A DNA stretch of 64,000 bases. Source: Acanthochromis polyacanthus. Lineage: Eukaryota > Chordata > Actinopteri > Pomacentridae. Location of the stretch: NCBI RefSeq assembly GCF_021347895.1, contig NC_067127.1, positions 39,070,916 to 39,134,915 of the forward strand, given 5' to 3'. The position numbers were made by a program, and so were the translations under genes. Below, in pieces: positions 21,583-32,454 of the stretch. The first letter of the stretch is position 1. Every line of letters starts with the position of its first letter. A model generated the notes under the pieces. The model ran no database searches, was not told the origin of the DNA, and saw only the letters and a list, made by a program, of their open reading frames with translations.

Positions 21583-21915
21583 GTGTCTACAGATACGGAC
21601 CCGTACCTGTAGCCTGTGGGCTACGGATACGGCACTTTCCATTTGCCAGACAGATACGGACCCGTACGCGAGTCTCGCGAGCCAAGAAGCTGCTAACCAC
21701 TGCAAACTGTTGAAAGGTAAGCAAAGGTTAAGGTTAGGGTTAGTGTTAGGGTCAGGTTTAGGGTCCGTACCTGTAGTACCGATGCTATGGGTCCGTACCG
21801 CTAGCGTCTACCGGGAGTCGCGTGACCAGATCTCGCATATCTGATTGGCAAATGGCAAGTGCAGTATCCGTAGTCCACAGGCTACGGGTACGGGTCCGTA
21901 CCTCTAGCAACAACC
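21583..21915. mobile_element. MITE with TACGGACCCGTAC inverted arms
   Basis: Left arm from about 21592 (ATACGGACCCGTACCTGTAG) pairs with the right arm (CTACGGGTACGGGTCCGTAC, ending near 21900). Flanked by the identical 13-mer GTTTCCATATGTA at 21570-21582 and 21916-21928. The interior has telomere-like TTAGGG variants (21726-21763). It sits in a common fish repeat that begins near 21537 (GGGGAACTTCGG). Confidence 0.65.
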
Positions 21916-21992
21916 GTTTCCATATGTAATTTCATACATGTGAGTGATGGAGAAATGAATTTTCGACATAGCTCCAGTATGCAGCCAGGCAG

Positions 21993-22092
21993 NNNNNNNN
22001 NNNNNNNNNNNNNNNNNNNNNNNNNNNNNNNNNNNNNNNNNNNNNNNNNNNNNNNNNNNNNNNNNNNNNNNNNNNNNNNNNNNNNNNNNNNN
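21993..22092. other. Assembly gap (100 N)
   Basis: Exactly 100 N, the usual placeholder for a gap of unknown size. The left flank is an old repeat and the right flank is a Tc1 transposase, so unrelated repeat copies meet at the gap. Confidence 0.98.
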
Positions 22093-22966
22093 GTGGCCAA
22101 AAAGTTCCATTTTGGTTTCATCTGACCAGAGCACCTTCTTCCACATGTTTGGTGTGTCTCCCAGGTGGCTTGTGGCAAACTTCAAACCAGACTTTTTATG
22201 GATATCTTTGAGAAATGGCTTTCTTCTTGCCACTCTTCCATAAAGGCCAGATTTGTGCGGTGTACGACTGATTGTTGTCCTATGGACAGACTCTCCCACC
22301 TCAGCTGTAGATCTCTGCAGTTCATCCAGAGTGATCATGGGCCTCTTGGCTGCATCTCTGATCAGTCTTCTCCTTGTTGGAGGTGAAAGTTTAGAGGGAC
22401 GGCCGGGTCTTGGTAGATTTGCAGTGGTCTGATACTCCTTCCATTTCAATATGATTGCTTGCACAGTGCTCCTTGAGATGTTTAAAGCTTGGGAAATCGT
22501 TTTGTATCCAAATCCAGCTTTGAACTTCTCCACAACAGTATCTTGGACCTGCCTGGTGTGTTCCTTGGTCTTCATGATGCTCTCTGCACTTTAAACAGAA
22601 CCCTGAGACTATCACAGAGCAGGTGCATTTATACAGAGACTTGATTACACACAGGTGGATTCTATTTATCATCATCAGTCATTTAGGACAACACTGGATC
22701 ATTCAGAGATCCTCACTGAACGTCTGGAGTGAGTTTGCTGCACTGAAAGTAAAGGGGCCGAATAATATTGCACACCCCACTTTTCAGTTTTTTACTTGTT
22801 AAAAAAGTATAAAATATCCAATAAATTTCATTCCACTTCATGATTGTGTCCCACTTGTTGTTGATTCTTGACAAAAAATTAAAATTTTATATCTTTATGT
22901 TTGAAGCCTGAAATGTGGCGAAAGGTTGAAAAGTTCAAGGGGGCCGAATACTTTCACAAGGCACTG
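22093..22966 (-). mobile_element. Tc1/mariner transposon, 5' part, truncated at gap
   Basis: The outer end at 22966 reads CAGTGCCTTGTGAAAGTATT on the minus strand, a well-known fish Tc1 terminus, followed by a TA. The transposase starts at 22575: MKTKEHTRQVQDTVVEKFKA with the paired helix-turn-helix (GYKTISQALNISRSTVQAII), then LWSDETKMELFG, the first catalytic Asp motif. The second half (second Asp and Glu) is lost in the gap. ISRTPHKSGLYGR is degenerate. Non-autonomous remnant. Confidence 0.85.
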
Positions 22967-22984
22967 TATATATATATATACATG

Positions 22985-23537
22985 CAACACGGTCTCACGG
23001 GGATTCGTGAAACTGTCACGTCAGTTTTTGTTTCGGTTTCGTGCGCACCAACACGATGTCGTCATGTTTTTCGTGCCGCTCACCACGAGCGAAACCCGCT
23101 GTGGTAATCACATCTGAAAGTGGTTTATACCGGCGGATTCATGACGATCTAAGCTGTCCATCGGCGTTTGCGGCTGCCGCTGCGGCCGCCACTGCGGCCG
23201 CCACTGCAGCCGCCGGACATCCTTTAAATTCCTATGCAAATTAGGCGGATTCATGACGATCTAAGCTGTCGATTGGCGTTTGCGGCCGCCACCGCGGCCG
23301 CTATTGCGGCCGGATGTCTGGCGGCCGCAATGGCGGCCGCGGCGGCAGCCGCAAACGCCAATGGACAGCTTAGATCGTCATGAATCCGCCGGTATAAACC
23401 ACTTTCAGATGTGATTACCACAGCGGGTTTCGCTCGTGGTGAGCGGCACGAAAAACATGACGACATCGTGTTGGTGCGCACGAAACCGAAACAAAAACTG
23501 ACGTGACAGTTTCACGAATCCCCGTGAGACCGGGCTG
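22985..23537. mobile_element. MITE with 7-bp TSD, copy 2 (opposite orientation)
   Basis: 553 bp. Left end CAACACGGTCTCACGGGG, right end reversed CAGCCCGGTCTCACGGGG, so it is inverted relative to copy 1. TSD ATACATG at 22978-22984 and 23538-23544. Same conserved arms and a shorter GCGGCC-rich core. Inserted 18 bp from the Tc1 end, in a TA-rich stretch. Confidence 0.85.
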
Positions 23538-23796
23538 ATACATGCATCCATGACCTTTTATACCACCGTTTTATAGGCATCTAATTTCTTTCTGTTGGCT
23601 GAGCAGAAGTCTATGTCAGTTTAAATAGGCTTAATTATTTAACAGGACATGATATGGATGCAGACATTTAGGCTATGTGTGGATAAAACAACTGCACAGT
23701 CAAACAGCCACTTAATATTTAGGCTACTGTACAATGTAAAACATGACCAACATGAAGTACCTCCATGAGATAATGCCGAGGTCTGACCTGTTTGAA

Positions 23797-24166
23797 CATC
23801 CATCCATCCATCCTCTATACACCGCTTTATCTTCATTAGGGTCGCGGGGGGAGCTGGAGTCTATCCCAGCTGACTCGGGCGAAGGCAGGGGACACCCAGG
23901 ACAGGTCGCCAGTCTGTCGCAGGGCTACATACACAGACGAACACTCACACTCACATTCACACCTACGGGCAATTTAGAGTACTCAATTAACCTCAGCATA
24001 TTTTTGGACTGTGGGAGGAAGCCGGAGTACCCGGAGAAAACCCACGCATGCTCAGGGAGAACATGCAAACTCCATGCAGAAAGATCCCAGGCCCACCCCG
24101 GGATTTGAACCAGGGATCTTCTTGCTGCAAGGCGAAAGTGCTAACCACTACGCCACTGAGCAGCCC
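23797..24166 (-). mobile_element. tRNA-derived SINE, copy 1
   Basis: On the minus strand the head (24166 leftwards) carries an A-box-like GTGGCGTAGTGGTTAGCAC and a B-box-like GGTTCAAATCC, followed by a conserved body and a CATC repeat tail at 23797. TSD CCTGTTTGAA at 23787-23796 and 24167-24176. A second copy lies at 61950-62315. Confidence 0.85.
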
Positions 24167-24489
24167 CCTGTTTGAACAATGTTTTTATATTTCATCTTAA
24201 GCTGCTGCGCTTCTCCCCCGCGAGATTTCACCTAAATGAAATGACTTACTAGGCTGCTATTCAGACAGTTATTCCCTGTAATATTATTACGATTACAAAG
24301 GACTACATTTAAACTTACGCATTGATCCGGGCTGTTCTCCACGCCGTCTCTCTCTCTTTTGCAGCTGCAGCGGTGTTGCACTTCTTTCTAAAAACGTGTT
24401 CAAACTCGCAATATGAGCGCGTTAAAAACTTCCAGTTCAAAACGCAGCCTTTCGCTTCCCCGTTTCCATGGTGACTCGTCGAATCGCGG

Positions 24490-24682
24490 TTCCATTGATG
24501 CTGTCTTTTCAGAGTTGCGGTGCACGCGCATAACTCCGGGTCAAACTACTCCGAGTTGATTAACCCAACTCAAATCAGCCGTTGTGAATCCGAAAACTCA
24601 GAGTTTTCTATCTCTGAGTAGATCAACTCAGAGTTGCGGAAGAAACTCAGAGTTTCTTGAACCTGCTTCGTGAAATAGGCCC
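24490..24682. mobile_element. Old DNA-transposon/MITE fragment
   Basis: Contains AACTCAGAGTTGCGGAAGAA and GAACCTGCTTCGTGAAATAG, segments typical of a fish PIF/ISL2EU-like MITE whose end reads ...GAAATAGGCCC. Only one end is recognisable. Confidence 0.4.
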
Positions 24683-26130
24683 ATGGTGTCCAAGCCAAAT
24701 TATAGAGACAGTGGTACAAGTGCTGCTGTCTTTCAATGCCTTACCAACACGAACTCAAAGCTCAAAGCTCAAAGCTCATTTTGGCTCCTTCAATTGTTTA
24801 GCTCAAGGAAATCAAGGTCCGTGTTGGAAGACCTGATGACTGTGTTTCTAGAGGGTGATGAGCTCATTCAGTTGATCCTCTCTGTTCTCCTTTGTGGGAT
24901 GGCATGGACTGAAGCCATTAAACTACAGAGTGTTTTGGCACTGATGGATGTCTGGCCATAGAAACTATATACAATTTAAACCAGAGATTTGTTGTTATTC
25001 TGAGTCTAAATAACTATTTTTCTCTGCATTTGAGTGATCCACACCAAGTTGCACTGGACCACTGTAGATCTCTTGGGGAAAGTTCACTCACTTCACAATA
25101 TCATGTTTAAAAGAGACCTGCTGTTGAACAAATGAGCCTACCTCAAGTTTGCATGTTTTCTCTGGTCCAGTGAGGGTTTCTCCTCATGCTCTGGCTTCCT
25201 TCCATGCTTGGTGGGTGAACTGATATTTCTAAATTTGTCATAAGTATGAGTGTATGTTGCTATCTGTCTCTTTGTGATGGTGTACCCTCTCTCCAAATGT
25301 CAGCTTGGATAGACTTTCTACAGGATAAAGCAGGGACAGCTTATGGACAGATGGATGAATCATCTCATATTCACTTTCTGTTTGAAATGGCAAATAGTGG
25401 AACTATTTGCTGCAAGGCAGATTGCCAAAAGCCTGCTTTGCCCGCTTTCTTTGACTCCCAGAATAGAGGTGAGTGTTGTTCATCATTGCCGCTGACCTGC
25501 TACATGATGATGACTGTGTCATTGTTTGTGTCACGGCACAGAGCGCAGCCATCTGTCTTGATCCCACAAAGCTCAGAGTGCACTTTTACAAGACAAAGAC
25601 AGTGTAAACATGAATGATTGTTAGAGTACCCACAGTGACTCTCGTAACTCCAGCTCTGTGATTACAAGTAGAGCCCAGTAATGCATGATCTTAGTTGCTT
25701 TAAAAAAGTAATTCGACATATTGGGAAATATATGTATTTGCTTTTTTCCCACTACTTAGATAAGAAGGTTGATACAATTCTCATGACTGTATGTAAATGT
25801 GTAGTTGGAGTGAAGTGTGGATTATCTTATCATTGCATAATGACCTCAAGCAAGTTTTTTTTCCTTATTTGAGGTCTTTGAAATTTTTATAGCTATCCAA
25901 AGGTTAAAAATGTTGCCTTTCAGCAACTTTAAAGTTTTATGTAACGCATTACGTGTTGTTTGTTTGTTTAGATATGATATTGTTTAATCTTGCTGCTTCA
26001 ACAAGAGAGCACATCTCTGTCTTCCCCAAAACATCTTTCCATTTCTTTAACAATCTAGTTAAAGATACAGGAGGAGGCTATGCTGTGACTCTTGCGAGAC
26101 TGCCAGTGAGATTTCGGAATACAACATGGC
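24683..26130. other. 1.4 kb without recognised gene
   Basis: Short frames (24683-24961 and 25246-25617) show no domain I know and no splice logic. AT-rich. Confidence 0.4.
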
Positions 26131-26313
26131 GGCGCCCTGCTGCTGAAATAGAAATCACTAGTCTTAGCTCTTTCTCGAAACAAAATTTAATTTAATCACC
26201 GCATTACTTGCATTTAATTATTGATATTTCCTTACTCGAACTGCGGATTTGGAGCACCACCCACCGTGGAGGACCTCGAGCGATTTATCGACGGATATTT
26301 TTACAACTGCGTC

Positions 26314-27056
26314 ATGGAAGACCCGAACCGCGACAATCCGTCTAAAAAGAGGAAAAACGATTCCTCGACTGATACTGACGACCTAGCTACAACGGACGTC
26401 CCGGTTGATTGTCCTGGAGTCCATAAATAAAAAATTAGATGTTCTCAGAGTCCTCCGCGACGAAATTCGAGACCTGAAGGTAAGTTTGGAGAACGCCTAT
26501 CAACAGGTAAGTGAGCTTCAACTGGACAACGCGGAACTACGTTCTACCTTTTCCGCAGTTACAACCGAGCTGGAAACGATTAAAAGGGAGAATAAAGTGC
26601 TTAAAGAAACGGTACTGGATGTCCAATCCCGTAGTATGCGGGACAATTTAATATTTTCAGAAATCTCTGAAAGCACCACAGATAATCCAGAGACAGAAAT
26701 TAAGAAATTTATGACAACGGCTTTAAAAATTCCCTAGGAAACGGTGAATAATATTTCCTTTCACCGCGTTCACAGATTTGGAGCCCGTACAGGCAATAAA
26801 TCCCGTCCTATTATCGCTAAATTCGAACATTTTTAAACAGAAAGAATTAGTTAAAAGTAAAGGACGGGAGCTTAAAGGGACCTCTTTCGGAATGAACGAT
26901 CAATTCCCGAGAGAGATCAACGAGCGGCGGAAGGTATTGTTTCCCATACTGAAGCAGAGCAGGCAGAAGGGTAAACGGTCTACTTTGGTTGTAGATAAAC
27001 TTTATATCGATGGCCAACTGTACCGGGACCCCAATACCACTCCCTGGCTGTTCTGA
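26314..27056 (+). pseudogene. LINE ORF1 (coiled coil + RNA-binding), broken
   Basis: Starts MEDPNRDNPSKKRKNDSSTD. After a frameshift near 26405 the coiled coil follows (LRDEIRDLKVSLENAYQQVS, ELETIKRENKVLKETVLDVQ). Then come RDNLIFSEI and FHRVHRFGARTGNKSRPIIA of the RRM-like domain, with a TAG at about 26735, and another frameshift near 26835 before KGRELKGTSFGMNDQFPREI of the C-terminal domain. ORF1 proteins of L1-type LINEs are RNA chaperones that package the transcript. Three lesions make it non-functional. Confidence 0.75.
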
Positions 27057-27530
27057 TCAGTATGGTGAAACGAAAGAGCTTTGTCTATTTACTTAAAAAA
27101 TAATGTATATATTGTGTGTGTGTATATATATATATATATGTAGGTATGTATATATGTATATGTATTTAATCTCTCTTTGGCTACTTATAATAATGGCTCA
27201 CTTTTTTATGTTTGACCCCCTTCTGTTTACCTTTTTGTCTACCTCCCCTCCCTCTGCTTCCCCTAACCACCTAAACTCACACCTCCCCTCTCCCCCCACA
27301 CAAACTCCCTATGTAAATCTTTTGTGTGTTATATATGTCGAGGCACCAGTGTTTTTTTTGTACTCACGTTTGACATGTTTTACAGTCTTGTTATCCACAT
27401 CCATCATAGATTTAAACCCCGCTATACATCCGTCCAACGTTATCAGTAGACTGAGTTTATTTCATAACATGCCAATACCAGTAAGCTGCTCACATAGATA
27501 TACATCCAAGGCTGAATTTAAACAGTCTAT

Positions 27531-30500
27531 ATGCATAAACTAACTCTGGTCTCCTGGAATGTGTGTGGCACTCGCTCACAGGCGAAAAGAATAAAAATCT
27601 TAGACCATTTTTCAAAATTAAAAGCAGACATTTGTCTCCTACAAGAAACCCATCTACAAAAATCTGAAGAAAAATTACTTACTGGCATGAATTTCAATCA
27701 GGTTTATTCTGCCTCTTATAACAGTAGACAAAGAGGAGTCTCTATACTTATTCATAAGAGGCTACTTTATACTTTAAATGACATAATAGTTGACTCAGAA
27801 GGCAGATACATTATTATCCAGGCAACTATATTCAATAAAGAATATACGATTGGGAATTTGTACACCCCTAATAATGCAGCCCGATCTCACGAGGATTCGT
27901 GAAACTGTTACGTAAATTTTTGTTTCGGTTTCGTGCGCACCAACACGATTTCGTCATGTTTTTCGTGCCGCTCACCACGAAATGCGCACCAATGTATTTT
28001 AAACGGCGGACTTTTCGTGCCACCCAGAACGTATTTCAAACGAATGTGTGTATTGTATTTTTAATGTAAAACCATGGCGAATCCAACGCTATATTTTGCA
28101 TGACATCGTCCCTAACCATAACCCTAACCATAATCCTAACCATAACCTAACCATAACCTAACCATAACCCGGTGGTACACTTACCAATTTGCATAGGAAT
28201 TTAAAGAATGTCCGGCGGCCGGCGGCCGCAAACGCGATCACACAAGCAGTATACGCCGATGGACAGCTTAGATCGTCATGAATCCGCTGGTATAAACCAC
28301 TTTCAGCTGTGATTACCACAGCGGGTTTCGTTGTGAGCAACACGAAAAACATTTCGTGGTGAGCGGCACGAAAAACATGACGAAATCGTGTTGGTGCACA
28401 CGAAAAAGAAACAAAAAATTTACGTAACAGTTTCACGAATCCCCGTGAGACCGTGTTGAATAATGATGATCCGGCCTTTTTTCATTCATTTTTCTCTCAA
28501 CTATCTGACTTAACAGCAAATTCAACTGTTATCATTGGAGGAAACTTCAACACAGTCCTAAATCCATCAGTAGATCGCTCCAATAACACAACACGTACAA
28601 GGCAATCTCAATCTGCTAAAGTAATAGAAGAATATATGGATGATTTTGGCCTTGGCGACAGCTGGAGACTAAAAAAATCCAACAAAGAAGGAATTCACCT
28701 TCCATTCCTCGGTGCATCGATCATTTTCAAGAATTGATTTTTTTCTTACAAATAATTCTATTACTGAGAAAACTTCTACAAGAATACACCCCATTATTAT
28801 CAGTGACCATGCACCAGTCTCCCTCTCCTTACAAACTGACCTCACCTTTAAACCACCTCCGACATGGCGTTTTAACATCTCACTGTTAAAAGATGAAGAG
28901 TTCGATAAGATCATAAGGAGAGAGTGGGCAGACTATCTGGAAATGAATGACTCCCCAAACTCATCTCCATCTTTACTCTGGGAAGCAGGGAAAGCAGTAC
29001 TTAGAGGTAAAATTATATCATATTCATCGTATAAAAAGAAACAAGATCAAAAATTATAAAAAGATCTGGAAGATAAAATTAAACAACTAACTGATGAATA
29101 TACAACAAACCCAAATAATCAAATATGGACTGAATTACAAAACACAAAAATACAGCTAGATGAGATGTTATCCAAAAGGACCGAGTTCATAATACAACAA
29201 TTGCGATACAACAACTTTGAGCATAATAACAAATCAGGTAAATTTCTTGCAAACCAACTCCAACGCAATCGGGAAAAATCTCTCATAACAGCGATAAAAG
29301 AGACAACTGGTGAGTATACGCAATCGCCAGAAGAAATTAATCATATTTTCTACAATTATTATTCGAATCTGTATTCAGAAAATAACAAACCCAACCCTGA
29401 GCATATCGAGGCATTTCTCAGTAGTTTAAATATGCCTCAGTTATCTACTGAACATAAAAATATCCTAGATGCTCCACTGTCCATAAATGAGCTGTCCAGT
29501 GCTCTAGACAGTATGCCTAATAGTAAGGCACCAGGTCCAGACGGTTTTCCGGCCGAATTTCTGAAGCACTTTTGGTCAACGCTGGCTCCACTGTTTTTTA
29601 GATTAGTAACAGAAATTAAAACCAATGGTCACATACGGCCTCACATGAACACAGCAGCAATTAAACTTTTATTAAAGCCAGATAAAGACCCGACCCTTCC
29701 GTCAAGTTATCGCCCGATATCACTAATTAACACCGACATTAAAATTATTGCAAAGGCCTTGGCATCTAGACTAGAGACAGTAATTTCGACAATTATACAT
29801 AATGATCAAACTGGCTTTATTAAAGGTCGACACTCTACCAACAACGTAAGAAGGCTCTTAAATTTGATTAACATGTCACAGCGGCAGGACAAAAAGGCAG
29901 TTATTATATCGTTGGATGCAGAAAAAGCCTTTGACAAAGTTAACTGGTCCTTCCTCTTTGCTGTTTTAAATAAGCTTGGCTTTGGAGAGTCATTTATTCA
30001 CTGGGTATCAGCACTATATGATTCTCCCAAAGCTACTGTCACCACTAATGGAATCGCCTCAAAGACTTTCACCTTACAGAGAGGCACCAGACAGGGCTGT
30101 CCACTCTCTCCTTTGTTATTTGCGATATTCATTGAGCCGTTGGCAACAGCTGTGCGCCAGGATGTCAGGATCCAAGGAATCCGCTCTGGGGCAACAGAAC
30201 ACAAAATTAATTTATACGCAGATGATATATTACTTTATTTAGAAGAACCGGCTATTTCATTAAGGGAAGTATTTAATTTAATAACTAAATTTTCAGAGTT
30301 ATCAGATTATTCCATAAATTGGACAAAATCAACATTACTTCCGATCACAGAAAATTCATGGAATCCTGCAGACCAGGACCCTCACTACTCTTTCCCTACA
30401 GGCAACTTAAAATACTTAGGCATAAAAATTTCACCTAAATTATCTGAATTAGCTCACTTAAATTTTTCCCCATTACTGGATAACATCACCAATGACCTAC

Positions 30501-31370
30501 AGCGCTGGAACAATCTCCCTATATCTCTTATGGGACGAATAGCTACTATCAAAATGAAAATCCTACCAAAAATAAATTACTTCTTTGCAATGATTCCATT
30601 CAAACCAACGTCCAACTGGTTCCAGTCGCTGGACTCGGCTATCACAAAATTTTACTGGAATAATAAAAAAGCAAAAATCAGTCTATCTACTCTTCAGAAA
30701 AGTAAATCCGAAGGAGGTCTAGAAGCACCAAATTTTATGCAGTATTATTTAGCTAACCAGCTACAATATCTTATTCTATGGACACAACCTACCGTAGATG
30801 CCAACTGTTGGTTAGAATTAGAACAGAAGGATTGCAATAGCATCAGACTTTCAGACATACTCTTTATTACAACATCCATCAAACGACATAACTGTTTTAA
30901 AAACCCAATGATTTCCTCCACCTTGACCGCTTGGTGGAAGGCATTAGAAATTGCAAACTCTAAATGGGAGCCCTGTAAGTTTTCTCCCATTTGGTACAAC
31001 CCTGATTTTCAAGTTAACAATCAGCCGCTCCATTTAGCTGTTTGGGAGCAGAATGGAATCACACATCTCCACCACCTCTTTTCAGATAATACGTTCATGT
31101 CATATACAAACTTGCTTCAAAAATACAAAACAAAAAATGGGAATTTTTTACATTATCTACAAGTTAAAAATATTATTAAGAAAAGAATCCCAACACTTCA
31201 AAGCACGCTCCAGCCGCCGGCATTAGCTGAAGCAATCATAAAGCTTTCTCCAACAACAACTAAAACCCTCTCTAAAATATATAAGTTACTCTTAAGCACT
31301 GATACAATACATTTACCTATCTCTAAATGGGAGTCAGATCTATCTATATCTCCGGAACCAGACTTCTGGT
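27531..31370 (+). pseudogene. LINE ORF2 (endonuclease + reverse transcriptase), broken
   Basis: The first exon-like part (27531-27876) starts MHKLTLVSWNVCGTRSQAKR and contains ICLLQETHLQ of the APE endonuclease. After the MITE (27877-28458) it resumes with DDPAFFHSFFSQL, VIIGGNFNTV and, after a frameshift, SRIDFFLTNN and IIISDHAPVS (catalytic SDH). The reverse transcriptase at 29165 onward has SKAPGPDGFPAEF, LIIHNDQTGFIKGR-type block 2, SLDAEKAFDKVNWSF, QGCPLSPLLFAIF and the catalytic YADD at about 30220. Reads of the C-terminal domain end at SPEPDFWW, after which only G-rich sequence follows. L1-clade ORF2 copies nick DNA and reverse transcribe at the target. Confidence 0.85.
27877..28458. 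mobile_element. MITE with 7-bp TSD, copy 3, inside LINE ORF2
   Basis: 582 bp, ends CAGCCCGATCTCACG and CGTGAGACCGTGTTG, TSD AATAATG at 27870-27876 and 28459-28465. Removing the element and one TSD restores the LINE reading CCT AAT AAT GAT GAT CCG (PNNDDP), which confirms the borders. Its interior carries repeated CCTAACCATAAC units (28111-28168). Confidence 0.9.
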
Positions 31371-31670
31371 GGGGGGGGGGCGGGGGGGGTGTTGGGGGTG
31401 GGTTGTGGGTGGGCAGCATGGTGGGGGAGGGGGGGTGGCGTGGGTGGGTGGCGGGGGGTGGGACGGTGGGGGGGGCGGGGGCGGGTGGTCGTGGGGGAAG
31501 TGGGGCTGTGGGCCGGTGGGGCGCCGTGGGGGTCCGCTATGGCCCGTCCTGCTGCGTGGGCCTTGGGGCTCTGGCTGTGTCGGGGGGGGGTCGCTCCGGG
31601 CTCCTGGGCTGGGTCTCCGCTTGGTGGCTCCTGCGGGGGGGCTGGGTGGACCTCCTTGGGCTGGAGGGGA
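31368..31670 (+). repeat. G-rich tract (quadruplex-prone)
   Basis: About 300 bp very rich in G on the plus strand, with many runs of 3-12 G. It starts abruptly after the LINE codons for SPEPDFW. L1 elements of mammals have a G-rich 3' region, but here it replaces the end of ORF2. The long frames across it are composition artefacts. Confidence 0.75.
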
Positions 31671-31940
31671 CAGCTCCCTCCTTTTGGTGGAGGTTTTCAT
31701 GCATGCCAGACCCACCACACTGGCACCTACCAAAACTCAATAGAGTTTGTTCCTCTGGTTGCTGAGTCAGTGGAGGTTGCTGGGTTAGTGTCTGTGGATC
31801 TCACTCTGCTCTATCTATCCTTCTTGTGGCCTCCTGACATCTTCATGATTGATCCAGTTGGGACTTTGTCGTATTAGGTGTTTGTGAAGGGTTTTAGATT
31901 TGTAACTGGTTTTAAGGTGTGAATTAAAGAGCACAAACAA

Positions 31941-32414
31941 ATAAAATGCACCTTTTCTCTTAGAACACTGTCTATGCCTCACCTTTCTGTCTGTCCTGTG
32001 TTTGTTTTATGTTTCACTTGGGTGTGCACAGCCCTCAATGGCATAATGTAGGAAACAGCTTGAAATAAACATGATAGGTTAATTTGCCATGAGGGCCGGT
32101 AATGGTCACAGTCACAAAGAAGAAAAAAAAGTTGCACATGAAGCTTAAGCAATGACACCATGAGTGGTTGGTGTCATTTTTGAGCGGACTTGCAGACAAA
32201 AAAAAAAAAAAAAAACCTTTAACAATCTAGTTTGTCATGCTTGTGCAGAGTGGAATAAATCAACAACAGAGTCCAAGTGCATTATCTGCATGTGATCAAA
32301 CATATGAAGTTACAATGCTGAACTGACAGCTACTACATTAAGCTGTCCTGACTTCTGCTATGCAATACTATTATAGTAAAAAAATTGAATTTTGATCACA
32401 TGAGCATTTTTTTG
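31941..32414. other. Non-coding spacer with A17 run
   Basis: Holds an uninterrupted A17 run at about 32200-32216. No gene seen. Confidence 0.5.
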
Positions 32415-32454
32415 TCACCAAGATGGCGCCACAGACGGCTGCCTCAGTGCTCTG

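Larger units (their letters stand above)
26131..31940 (+). mobile_element. L1/Tx1-type LINE, near full length but broken
   Basis: A 5' region from about 26131 (ACAACATGGCGGCGCC), a damaged ORF1 (about 26314-27056), a spacer with a TA/GT microsatellite (27110-27140), then ORF2 from 27531 with an APE endonuclease and a reverse transcriptase. ORF2 is split by a 582-bp MITE, has a frameshift near 28690 and a stop at 29057, and its last ~200 residues are replaced by a G-rich tract from 31368. The 3' region runs to about 31940 (AATAAAATGCACC). Not able to move on its own. Confidence 0.85.

Noticed and set aside
21882..22575. Transposase reading through the N run to AWLHTGAMSKIHF
   Set aside because: The part beyond the gap is not Tc1 sequence; the fusion only exists because N is read as any residue.
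24121..24166. True tRNA gene (A and B boxes present)
   Set aside because: The boxes belong to a SINE head with TSD and tail; no cloverleaf with an intact acceptor stem. The same applies to 61950-62020.
24683..25617. Frames that could be a small gene (24683-24961, 25246-25617)
   Set aside because: No domain recognised, different frames, no convincing splice sites, beside an old MITE end.
31327..31877. Gly/Trp-rich and Pro-rich ORFs on both strands
   Set aside because: Composition artefact of the G-rich tract.
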